Source: Bilamarchaeum sp040758595
GTDB lineage: Archaea; Micrarchaeota; Micrarchaeia; Anstonellales; Bilamarchaeaceae
Length of the DNA: 24,571 nt
Assembly (NCBI GenBank): GCA_040758595.1
Contig: JBFLVJ010000019.1
Location: forward strand, 1-24,571
Direction of reading: 5' to 3'
Shown here: in pieces, positions 17,201 to 22,616 of the stretch
Numbering within the stretch: position 1 is the first letter of the stretch
Layout of the letters: each line of letters opens with the position of its first letter
Position numbers and translations under genes: made by a program
Notes under the pieces: model-generated
What the model saw: the letters and a program-made list of their open reading frames with translations, nothing else
Told to the model about the DNA's origin: nothing
Databases searched by the model: none

Positions 17201-18091
17201 CTCGGTATACTCCAGGGGCTCATAAACGTGAGGAACGATCCTGCAAGGTTCAAGACGCTCGCCGACGGCCTCGAAAACTATTCGTTATCGGTTGATCCCA
17301 AAGAGCGCGATACGATATATAGGAAGATACAGCTAGAAGATGCCACCAACCGCTTCGGAGAGGCGGTCCGCATACGCGCCATAAGCAGCCACTTCGGAGC
17401 AGAGGAAGCCCTGCAGAAAGCAGTCGATGCCCAGCGCGAGAAAAGCATAGAGGCGACATCCATAACCCGAGGGGGATCCGGGCTCGGCTCGATGGCCGAT
17501 ACCCAGGCAGCGGTGCGCGCACCATTCAACGCGGTGGATAAAGAGAAGGAAGAATACAAGGCCGCCGAGCAGGACTGGAAAGAGAAGACCCGGGCGCTCG
17601 AGGAGGCTCAGAAGAAGGGCACGAGCGGGGCGGAATACGACCGGCTTCTTTGGGAGGAATCCCAGGCCCAGAAAACTCTGAAGCGGGAGAGGGCTGAATA
17701 TTACCGCGCGTGCTTCAACATCCTTGGCGGCTCGGCCCCAGTGGACAATGTCATAAAAGAACATGTGCCGCCCGGCTCCAAGGAGCGCGATATGTGGCAG
17801 GCCTATCAGGGATTCTCAGAGAAGGCATCCAAGAGCCCGGACATATCGACAGCCAGCAAGACGCTCAATGACCTCGCAGGCAAACCAGATGATCCGTTCC
17901 GCTCCATGAGGACCGGCCTCCAGCTCGAAGGGGTCGTGGCACCTTTCCGGACCGCGGTGGGTCTGCCATCGCCAGCCCAGCTCTCGTTCAACTACTCTGA
18001 TGCTATGGGCCTCCATCAGCAGGTGTTCGGCGAGGTCGCTTCCAAGCGCAAGATGTCCATCGCGGAGCTCCGGGCCCAGATGGGGCTTTGA
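14261..18091 (+). CDS. Giant membrane protein: small exterior domain, membrane anchor, long cytoplasmic region
   Basis: 1276 residues. The ATG at 14261 overlaps the previous stop (TGATG), as at other junctions in this operon; an in-frame ATG at 14243 is an alternative. Signal peptide about 3-20 (MRRLLTLLLLSALIFAGS). Exterior domain about 45-195 with a beta-sandwich-like piece (YIHNESMDEIYKIYTDDEG) and eight or so cysteines. Membrane segment about 205-223 (FCLPLILIMAFLLGAMFLSG). Then a Lys/Gly/Ala-rich basic region (about 265-365), a weaker hydrophobic stretch (about 378-400), and close to 870 residues of mixed then mainly helical sequence without cysteines, ending in charged coiled-coil-like stretches (for example KEKEEYKAAEQDWKEKTR). 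It is likely a cytoplasmic scaffold tethered to the six-paralog membrane complex. No family recognised. Confidence 0.83.
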   Translation: MLMRRLLTLLLLSALIFAGSVNPLLEPAISNQIFGSSSIFDLLKDAGCSLCDDLSSCTSAEFMLSANTISHELQVVFYNGTIARSPIVNAPLIVYIHNESMDEIYKIYTDDEGVASFGFGQWSDSCHDYTIFHCKGQYGCDFATCVDAIGINRSDLGVEDIDDIPLAPDATASGGAQDPENVLPTYANYRYCPPPPALGTSMPVFCLPLILIMAFLLGAMFLSGKNPFIFFDFSSPRMGKYVRYTARGRGFGFDMVSMASAATTVVSVAKNPKAMMKKSMAAMKSGKGMAGGVAGAVERGVHTVPGTKAIKKMAKGGSTWGKGGGLEGAKAVWGTAAHGFKSSAIGQIVSATKAGWKGGSLKGLGALGLALAQYSSFGQLVGAIQTAAMVWAVASSIPVARKELQAWSGTTRLKDVNGNVKEIEAKFIGNKLVFTVFDIDVQGQRVGDGKTVKNFTELVTSFPPKDLGQLTGLRNEGFSQLQRFHRTVLFYAPLEIADKKTDLANYVKKALSAPASGETSYVTGLKGKGRVNVDKDTALTYTDPASGNKIKVTVGDLHGIAGSDSGSGVLVKMTSAKSGEPPKFQIVSEKTFETMQKQPPEGVAKVFSAATLDLSGIVSGLDSKNKTVQALGLHSQVAGATQINSMTQMVAASGVMFRQLEQIQANSAGHFNDRRNDFSASIQNLGGEALSARVTVGTETKTLADWVKEGKMDLVVTTLAKDPSQAPKELVGLAKSAQSLYNGEAVQMGNFASIYQNTQKFSAMLSGDTEKTGLIAWNLKGTELLKAQVHAQMTITQLTVVAQGRTFDVSVLDNMDFSQAKSRPPPQYMSSVVQVGLMAASGLLGEKGSEMLKSFEESRKKLEAMASRNEEQDRQLQIYGLISDAAKTQQKMLAAKNPDVRARLESQLNSTVAELRQAGTSALGVTETQGLLYKSQALANLSAMFTTPASATQVEGYRLERAAYSALYDMTTNPGESLKTLGILQGLINVRNDPARFKTLADGLENYSLSVDPKERDTIYRKIQLEDATNRFGEAVRIRAISSHFGAEEALQKAVDAQREKSIEATSITRGGSGLGSMADTQAAVRAPFNAVDKEKEEYKAAEQDWKEKTRALEEAQKKGTSGAEYDRLLWEESQAQKTLKRERAEYYRACFNILGGSAPVDNVIKEHVPPGSKERDMWQAYQGFSEKASKSPDISTASKTLNDLAGKPDDPFRSMRTGLQLEGVVAPFRTAVGLPSPAQLSFNYSDAMGLHQQVFGEVASKRKMSIAELRAQMGL

Positions 18092-18785
18092 GCCTAGTCC
18101 GGGCATTCGCCCGGTAAATCCCTTTTTCCGGTTTCTTGATTTTCGCAGGGAGCAGCTCTTCCGGCATCTCTTTCTGTTTCCTCTTTTTCATGCTCTCAGC
18201 GATTGTTTTGTAAGTGCTCAAAGCCCATTCTCTTTTCAACTGCCCCTCCAATCTGTCCCCCTTCTTTTTCATATCGCCAAAAGCATTCTGCAACGCTTCG
18301 GCAAGTCTGGAAAGATCGATATCTGTCGTTTTAGCCAGTTCTATGAGCGCTTTGGCGGCTCCATCCTGCACATCCCAGTCGTCAGTGTAAAGCGCATCAA
18401 TCAAAGGCGGGACCGCTGCCTCTCCATGCTTGGCCAATGCCTCAGAAGCAGCCTCGATTATGTCGTATTCCGGATCTCCTAACATTCGTATGAGGGGTCC
18501 AATCGACCTGGGGTCCCTAATCTTGCCAAGCGCCCTTACTGCGATCCTTCTGATATCACTATCTTCATTATCCAAAGCCTCGATAAGGGCCGGAACAGCC
18601 AGGGCATTTCCGATATCGCCTAAAGCTATGGCAGCGATTGAGATTCCATCTCTCAATGCATCTATCAAGAGGGGCACTACGCGTGGATCCTTCACCTTGC
18701 CGGCATTTGTGATGGCCAGCAACCTGGTGGCTTGGTCGGAGGACTGCATGAAACGGATAATCTCATCTTCATCTTCCTTATCCAT
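18003..18785 (-). CDS. HEAT-repeat protein, downstream copy
   Basis: 260 residues. The ATG at 18785 has GGAGGG 7 nt upstream and overlaps the previous gene's stop by 8 nt, so translation is coupled; the frame extends further upstream but only inside that gene. PBS-lyase-type HEAT repeats fill about residues 10-150 (for example DPRVVPLLIDALRDG, ALAVPALIEALDNEDSDIRR, DPRSIGPLIRMLGD). A C-terminal linker KKRKQKEMPEELLPAKIKKPEK is shared with the upstream copy. After GIYRAN the last 33 residues are basic, Pro-rich and encoded entirely opposite the 3' end of the giant membrane protein gene, an 89-nt antisense overlap. HEAT repeats mediate protein-protein contacts; the partner is unknown. Confidence 0.82.
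   Translation of the reverse strand: MDKEDEDEIIRFMQSSDQATRLLAITNAGKVKDPRVVPLLIDALRDGISIAAIALGDIGNALAVPALIEALDNEDSDIRRIAVRALGKIRDPRSIGPLIRMLGDPEYDIIEAASEALAKHGEAAVPPLIDALYTDDWDVQDGAAKALIELAKTTDIDLSRLAEALQNAFGDMKKKGDRLEGQLKREWALSTYKTIAESMKKRKQKEMPEELLPAKIKKPEKGIYRANARTRLKAPSGPGAPRWTSCAWKRPRRTPADGGP
18099..18127 (+). terminator. Hairpin and T-run after the eight-gene operon
   Basis: CCGGGC/GCCCGG around an ATTC loop (18099-18114) begins 8 nt after the operon's last stop and is followed by TAAATCCCTTTTT. It lies inside the convergent HEAT-repeat coding sequence. Archaeal termination depends mainly on T-runs, so the hairpin may equally protect the 3' end. Confidence 0.5.
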
Positions 18786-19425
18786 TGGAAACCCTCCTTG
18801 CTCTGTAGATGCCCGGTTTCTTTGGCGGTTTCGGGATTCTTGCAGGGAGCAGTTCGCCAGGCATGTCCGCCTTTTTCCTCTTGGCAGAAGCCTCTGCGAT
18901 ATCCGTGTAGCTCTTCGAAGCCCAAGCCTTCGCTTCTTTCCCTTCGACGCCTGCAGGATTCGCCATACCCCTGCAATACGCCTGCAGTTTTGCAGACACC
19001 AGCGAAAGGTCGACATCGACCTCGTTGGCGAGCTTGACGAGCACTTCCACCGCCCGCACCCGGACCTTGGCATCGCCATCGCCGAGCTTTTCTATCAGCG
19101 GAACGACGGCCGGTTTTCCAATCACCAAAAGCGCATCGACTGCCATCATGTATGTTTTTGCCAGCATATGTAGTTCTGTATTATCGTAATTCAAAAGCAA
19201 GATCAGGGCAGGGACGGCCGGCTCTCCGATTTTGCCAAGCACTCGGGCAACCGTGTAACGAACCAAAGGGGAGTCATCCCACAAGGCAGCACAAAGCAGG
19301 TAAGGCAGGGCTCGTTGATCCCTAAGCGAACCGAGCCTTTCTGCAGCTCCCATTCTAATGGCCGGATCAGGATCGTGCTGCAACCGTAGGCTCATCACCC
19401 GCAGTATCTGTTCTGTCTCGTCCAT
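18778..19425 (-). CDS. HEAT-repeat protein, upstream copy
   Basis: 215 residues. Two in-frame ATGs lie close together; AGGAGG (19432-19437) abuts the first (19431) and stands 6 nt before the second (19425), so the second is taken as the start. HEAT repeats about residues 15-130 (DPAIRMGAAERLGSLRDQ, SPLVRYTVARVLGKIGEPAV, KPAVVPLIEKLGDGDAKVR). The C-terminal region KSYTDIAEASAKRKKADMP and the Lys/Pro-rich ending (LLPARIPKPPKKPGIYRA) align with the downstream copy, so the pair arose by tandem duplication. Phycocyanobilin-lyase-like HEAT repeats are common in archaea as adaptor modules; nothing here points to a lyase. Confidence 0.83.
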   Translation of the reverse strand: MDETEQILRVMSLRLQHDPDPAIRMGAAERLGSLRDQRALPYLLCAALWDDSPLVRYTVARVLGKIGEPAVPALILLLNYDNTELHMLAKTYMMAVDALLVIGKPAVVPLIEKLGDGDAKVRVRAVEVLVKLANEVDVDLSLVSAKLQAYCRGMANPAGVEGKEAKAWASKSYTDIAEASAKRKKADMPGELLPARIPKPPKKPGIYRARRVSNG

Positions 19426-19453
19426 GTCCATCCTCCTATTATTACTATAAAAA

Positions 19454-19464
19454 CCTTTATAACC
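19454..19464 (-). promoter_or_regulatory. TATA box for the HEAT-repeat pair
   Basis: GGTTATAAAGG on the minus strand, about 30-40 nt before the ATG at 19425, leaving room for the SD AGGAGG in a short leader. It lies back to back with the rRNA promoter region. Confidence 0.5.
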
Positions 19465-19520
19465 ACCACTAGACACAATAAAAGAAGCCGGAAACCGCTG
19501 AATCCGGCAGGGATTGTCGG

Positions 19521-19552
19521 AACCTTTATAAACTAGTACATCTCTATATAAG
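19521..19552 (+). promoter_or_regulatory. Double TATA promoter of the 16S rRNA gene
   Basis: AACCTTTATAAAC (19521-19533, with BRE-like AACC) and CTATATAAG (19544-19552) are two box A candidates 20 nt apart, predicting starts near 19555 and 19575. Tandem promoters are usual for rRNA genes. The interval 19465-19520 shows only a weak GCCGGA/TCCGGC inverted repeat. Confidence 0.6.
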
Positions 19553-19770
19553 ACTCGCGCATTCTGTGCGACTCGTTCGCTCAGGATGTCTATTCTGTCG
19601 CATGGCAGAACATGCGGCAAATCTGTGGAAATCTATAGCTTATAGATTTGACTCACGCTTCAAGAGCAAATGACCAATTGCGAAGTCAGTTCCGTAAGTG
19701 GAATTGATCGTACCATCATGCAAGACGCAAGTCGAGCATGAGTTCGTGTAAGTATAAGCACGATCAACTG
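19553..19770 (+). other. 16S rRNA 5' leader with structured elements
   Basis: The 218-nt leader contains: hairpin AAATCTATA/TATAGATTT (19629-19649); the left arm of the processing stem (19650-19681); hairpin CAGTTCC/GGAATTG (19687-19706); a stem CATGC/GCATG enclosing GAC-GCAA-GTC (19717-19740); and GATCAACTG (19762-19770), exactly complementary to bases 6-14 of the mature 16S. No ORF or tRNA is seen here. Confidence 0.65.
19650..19681 (+). other. 16S processing stem, left arm (bulge-helix-bulge)
   Basis: GACTCACGCTTCA (19650-19662) pairs with 21431-21443 and TGACCAATTGC (19671-19681) pairs with 21412-21422. Between them AGAGC pairs with GCTCT, with AAA left unpaired on each side in opposite strands. 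This is the bulge-helix-bulge substrate of the archaeal splicing endonuclease, which excises and often circularises pre-16S rRNA. Confidence 0.85.
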
Positions 19771-20236
19771 AATTCCAGTTGATCCTGCTGGAGGGTACTG
19801 CTATCAGACTTCGACTAAGCCATGCAAGTCGGCTCACTCACCTGGGTGGGCGGCACACGGCTGAGTAACACGTGGTCAATCTGCCCTAAGGACGTGCATA
19901 ACCTCGGGAAACTGAGGCTAACTCACGATAGATGTCCTATGCTGGAAGGCTTGGACGTCCAAATGGCTGGTGAATCGGAGCCAGTCCGCCTTAGGATGAG
20001 ACTGCGGCGGATTATGGTAGTTGGTGGGGTAATGGCTCACCAAGCCGATAATCTGTAGGGGCCATGGGAGTGGTGGCCCCCAGAAGGGTACTGAGACAAG
20101 GACCCTAGTCCTACGGGATGCAGCAGGCGCGAAACCTCTGCAATGCGCGAAAGCGTGACAGGGGAAGTCTGAGTGGCGGAAACTTAGTTTCCGTCTTTTG
20201 CCAAGTGTAAATAGCTTGGAGAATAAGGGTGTGGGC

Positions 20237-20287
20237 AATCACATCCTTAAGGGTGTTTTGACAGTCTTTAGGAAGTGGCCTAAGACT
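20237..20287 (+). other. Extra hairpins in 16S rRNA before helix 18
   Basis: Between GGGTGTGGG and the helix 18 strand, two hairpins are formed: CAA-ACATCC / GGGTGT-TTG, and AGTCTT(T)AGG / CCTAAGACT with one bulged T. Most archaeal 16S genes pass almost directly from ATAAGGGCTGGGCAAG to helix 18, so this is an expansion in the helix 17 region, which is longer in bacteria. Confidence 0.6.
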
Positions 20288-20547
20288 GGTGGCAGCCGCC
20301 GCGGTAACACCAGCGCCTCGAGTGGTACCCACGAATATTGGGCCTAGAGCGTCCGTAGCCGGACAGCTAAGTCCGCTGTGAAATGTTGGAGCTCAACTCT
20401 AACGCGTGCAGTGGATACTGATTGTCTTGGGAACGGGGGAGGATCGGGGTACTTCCAGGGTAGGGGTAAAATCCGTTGAGCCTGGAAGGACCACCAGTGG
20501 CGAAGGCGCCGATCCAAAACGTATCCGACGGTGAGGGACGAAAGCTG

Positions 20548-20581
<34 letters not shown>

Positions 20582-20685
20582 CAGCTGTAAATAATGCAGA
20601 CTGTGGTGTTGCGCATGAGTAATCATGCGCAGTGCTGTAGCGTAGGTGTTAAGTCTGCCGCCTGGGGAGTACGATCGCAAGATTT

Positions 20686-20719
<34 letters not shown>

Positions 20720-20852
20720 CCGTGGATGCTACGGTTTAATTGGATACAACGCCGGAAATATCACCAAGGGCGACGGCAGGATGAAGGTCAGACTAAAGAT
20801 CTTGCCTAACGAGCCGAGAGGTATTGCATGGCCATCGTCAGCTCGTGGTGTG

Positions 20853-20905
20853 AAAACTTTTTGGGAAAAAGTTTTATCAAAAACTGCCTGAAAAGTTGCA
20901 CAAAC
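20853..20905 (+). other. Palindromic insertion at the helix 36 tip of 16S rRNA
   Basis: Canonical sequence would run GTGGTGTGAAA-TGTCCTGTTAAG; here about 50 nt intervene. The insert starts with a perfect 10-bp hairpin AAAACTTTTT / AAAAAGTTTT around GGG (20853-20875), then ATC-AAAAACT, and a second weak hairpin AACT/AGTT, closed by flanking TGTG/CACA. It is AT-rich against a balanced rRNA background. It may be retained as an expansion or removed as a small intron. Confidence 0.75.
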
Positions 20906-20906
20906 T

Positions 20907-20938
<32 letters not shown>

Positions 20939-21411
20939 TACGCTTAGTTACTAATTTCTCCTCCGGGAGAGATGTACTCTAAGCGGACTGCCCGTGCTAA
21001 ATGGGAGGAAGGAGTGGGCGACGGTAGGTCAGTATGGTCCGAAACCCTTGGGCTACACGCGGCATACAGTGGATGGAACAATGGGCTGCGACTCCGAGAG
21101 GAGGAGCAAATCCTCTAAATCCATCCGTGGTTCGGATCGAGGGTTGCAACTCACCCTCGTGAAGATGGAATGGCTAGTAATCGCGTGTCACTATCGCGCG
21201 GTGAATGTGTCCCCGCTCCTTGCACACACCGCCCGTCAAGTCACCCAAATGTTTTCTCGGTGAGGTCCTGGTTCATGCCGGGCTCGAACCGGGAGGGCGT
21301 GAGGGGGGCTAAGTCGTAACAAGGTATCCGTAGGGGAACCTGCGGATAGATCACCTCCAAAATTACTGAATCACATACAGTGGTTTATGGAAGAAGTGTG
21401 CGAGTACGATT

Positions 21412-21443
21412 GCAATTGGTCAGCTCTAAATGAAGCGTGAGTC
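21412..21443 (+). other. 16S processing stem, right arm (bulge-helix-bulge)
   Basis: GCAATTGGTCA (21412-21422), GCTCT (21423-21427), unpaired AAA, then TGAAGCGTGAGTC (21431-21443) complement the left arm at 19650-19681 without mismatch. A T-run (CATTTTTAC, 21448-21456) follows and may terminate transcription. Confidence 0.85.
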
Positions 21444-21470
21444 ACTCATTTTTACCTTGACTCGAAACAG

Positions 21471-21540
21471 ATGGCGTGAGCCATATCGGATTGTTGCCAG
21501 CGGATTACGCAAGGCTGAGCCTGGCCATGACAATCATCAG
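21471..21540 (+). other. Structured RNA-like segment downstream of 16S
   Basis: ATGGC/GCCAT around a GTGA tetraloop (21471-21484) is followed by a longer stem, GATTGT (21489-21494) with ACAATC (21530-21535) and GCCAG with CTGGC inside, enclosing GCG/CGC and AGGCT/AGCCT. It does not fold as a tRNA, and no C/D box pair or convincing H/ACA pocket was seen. It may be trailer structure or a small RNA. Confidence 0.4.
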
Positions 21541-21600
21541 AAGATTAGAAAAACAACAAATACAAGAATTAACGTGATCTCCTAAACTCAACTAGTGATT

Positions 21601-21738
21601 TTAGAATCTCGGTTTCGGTTTGTAGCAGTTCCTGCAGTAAACAGGCCTTCCTTCGGTCGGTTTGAAGGGGACCTGGCAGGGCTGGCCACACTTAGAGCAG
21701 ACCGCATCGAACATGGGCCTGTCTTCGCCAAATGCCAT
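21601..21738 (-). CDS. Small zinc-ribbon protein, CxxC-x17-CxxC type
   Basis: 45 residues: MAFGEDRPMFDAVCSKCGQ, then PCQVPFKPTEGRPVYCRNCY and KPKPRF. Cys14/Cys17 and Cys35/Cys38 are separated by exactly 17 residues, matching the small CxxC-x17-CxxC zinc-ribbon family seen in archaea and uncultured bacteria; an extra Cys21 is typical. It should bind one zinc; the family's role is unknown, nucleic-acid binding being the usual guess. The ATG at 21738 is secure: an in-frame stop lies just upstream and AAGGTG stands 5 nt before it. The TATA box lies far upstream, giving a leader of over 100 nt. Confidence 0.85.
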   Translation of the reverse strand: MAFGEDRPMFDAVCSKCGQPCQVPFKPTEGRPVYCRNCYKPKPRF

Positions 21739-21880
21739 TTTTTCACCTTATTTTTTTCGACGCTTATGCGTCCTCTAGATAGCTCTCTCTTGAACACGTA
21801 CGAAACCGAGGCTAAAAACTTTCCTTTGCTCCAACGATAGTCCAACAGGATGAGTCTATCTGCTAATATAGGACATGCAC
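21739..21880 (-). promoter_or_regulatory. Long 5' leader of the zinc-ribbon gene
   Basis: Most genes here are leaderless, but the nearest good TATA box lies over 140 nt upstream of this start. The leader holds GACGC/GCGTC around ATAA (about 21758-21772) and GATAG/CTATC (about 21836-21860). A weaker TATATTAGC at about 21862-21870 would shorten it slightly. Structure-mediated regulation is possible but unproven. Confidence 0.35.
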
Positions 21881-21893
21881 TTATATATTAACC
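21881..21893 (-). promoter_or_regulatory. TATA box upstream of the zinc-ribbon gene
   Basis: GTTAATATATAA-type sequence on the minus strand, the strongest AT-rich box between the HTH gene and the zinc-ribbon gene. Confidence 0.45.
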
Positions 21894-21915
21894 TTTGCTT
21901 TTTACACAAATAACC

Positions 21916-21930
21916 AAGAAAAATAAAAAA
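21916..21930 (-). terminator. T-run terminator after the HTH gene
   Basis: On the minus strand CCCTTTTTTATTTTTC follows the HTH stop by about 30 nt without a strong hairpin, the usual archaeal termination signal. Confidence 0.5.
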
Positions 21931-21957
21931 GGGAAGGATGCCGTTCTGCTCCGGTCT

Positions 21958-22224
21958 TTATATGAGCAGTTCCACCGTCGGGTCGCTGAGCATCCTGTAG
22001 ACGCTCATGTGCGACATGCCGACGACATCGGCGATCTTTCTCATGGACAGCTTCTCAACGAAGTACATCCTCAGCACCTCGCTAAGAAGTTCCTTGTCGA
22101 CAGACTTCTTCGGTCTGCCCCTTCTGGCCGAGAAGGCCATCCCTGCGGGAACCCCGCCGCCGAGGCGGTCATCCCTGAAATCAGGGACGGGTCCGCTTGG
22201 CATATCATCAACCACTTTGATCAC
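21958..22224 (-). CDS. Helix-turn-helix DNA-binding protein
   Basis: 88 residues from a GTG at 22224; an ATG at 22203 (residue 8) or 22140 (residue 29, MAFSARRGRPKK) may be the true start, since neither has a clear SD. The basic RGRPKK stretch resembles an AT-hook or linker as in resolvase tails, followed by a helix-turn-helix: LRMYFVEKLSMRKIADVVG then MSHMSVYRMLSD. This resembles the HTH of invertases and transposon regulators, but no catalytic domain accompanies it. The N-terminal 30 residues are encoded by palindromes, and the frame stays open upstream to a TAG at 22312. It is probably a small transcription regulator. Confidence 0.68.
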   Translation of the reverse strand: MIKVVDDMPSGPVPDFRDDRLGGGVPAGMAFSARRGRPKKSVDKELLSEVLRMYFVEKLSMRKIADVVGMSHMSVYRMLSDPTVELLI

Positions 22225-22309
22225 ATCTTCATCTATGGAGGGGTCAGATGACCCCTCGGACCGATGTGGAAGCCGAAAGCGCCCCCATCCCGCGAGGGGG
22301 AAAGGCGGG
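22141..22309. repeat. Palindrome cluster in and before the HTH gene
   Basis: Perfect inverted repeats follow one another: GCGGG/CCCGC (22145-22157), CCGCC/GGCGG (22154-22168), TCCCTGA/TCAGGGA (22172-22187), GAGGGGTCA/TGACCCCTC (22238-22257, 2-nt loop) and CCCCC/GGGGG (22282-22300, alternative CCCGC/GCGGG to 22309). The first three are translated as the HTH protein's N-terminus. Confidence 0.65.
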
Positions 22310-22393
22310 TGCTATGGCGATATGACTATCACCCAATCTTTTTCGGGCGCAGGAGATTCGGGAGTCACGCCCTTTTCAAGGCCCCTTTACCTC

Positions 22394-22492
22394 CTACAAT
22401 TCTACAAGCCGCCTAATGGCGAAGGTGCAGTGCAACGGGGTATTATAAGTAGCAACGACGTATTCCTTGACGAAATCCATCTTCACATCCAT
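22394..22492 (-). CDS. Possible 32-residue protein with strong SD
   Basis: Reading MDVKMDFVKEYVVATY then NTPLHCTFAIRRLVEL. GGAGGTG, a full match to the 16S 3' end, stands 7 nt before the ATG at 22492, and a TATA-like box lies about 50 nt before. The stop TAG is itself part of another SD-like GGAGGT, which leads to no long ORF. No family was recognised. It may be a real small protein, a leader peptide for the HTH gene, or the remnant of a gene broken by the palindrome cluster. Confidence 0.4.
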   Translation of the reverse strand: MDVKMDFVKEYVVATYNTPLHCTFAIRRLVEL

Positions 22493-22540
22493 GTTCTGCA
22501 CCTCCTATATGTTTTGTTATCTATCTCGCCACATAACTTC

Positions 22541-22550
22541 TATTTAAATG
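22541..22550. promoter_or_regulatory. Symmetric TATA element between divergent genes
   Basis: TATTTAAATG is nearly palindromic and sits at a suitable distance for both the minus-strand 32-residue ORF (ATG 22492) and the plus-strand gene starting at 22617. No other feature was seen in 22493-22616. Confidence 0.4.
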
Positions 22551-22616
22551 TTTGTATCAGAAAAATCTAGGAAAGGGATAAAAGCGCTCTTTCAGTTAAA
22601 CGGTCCGGGTGTTGTT

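Noticed and set aside
18786..19079. Upstream extension of the second HEAT-repeat ORF
   Set aside because: The translated extension is an out-of-frame reading of the first HEAT gene, and a strong SD precedes 18785.
21360..21600. tRNA or 5S gene in the 16S trailer
   Set aside because: No cloverleaf, T-loop GTTCGA-type motif or 5S conserved sequence was found; only the processing arm and an unidentified stem.
21588..21845. 85-codon minus-strand ORF over the zinc-ribbon gene
   Set aside because: Another frame of the same strand gives the zinc ribbon with paired CxxC motifs and SD, which explains the locus.
22007..22570. Plus-strand ORF of 187 codons over the HTH gene
   Set aside because: No recognisable content, crosses the divergent promoter region and opposes a recognisable HTH.
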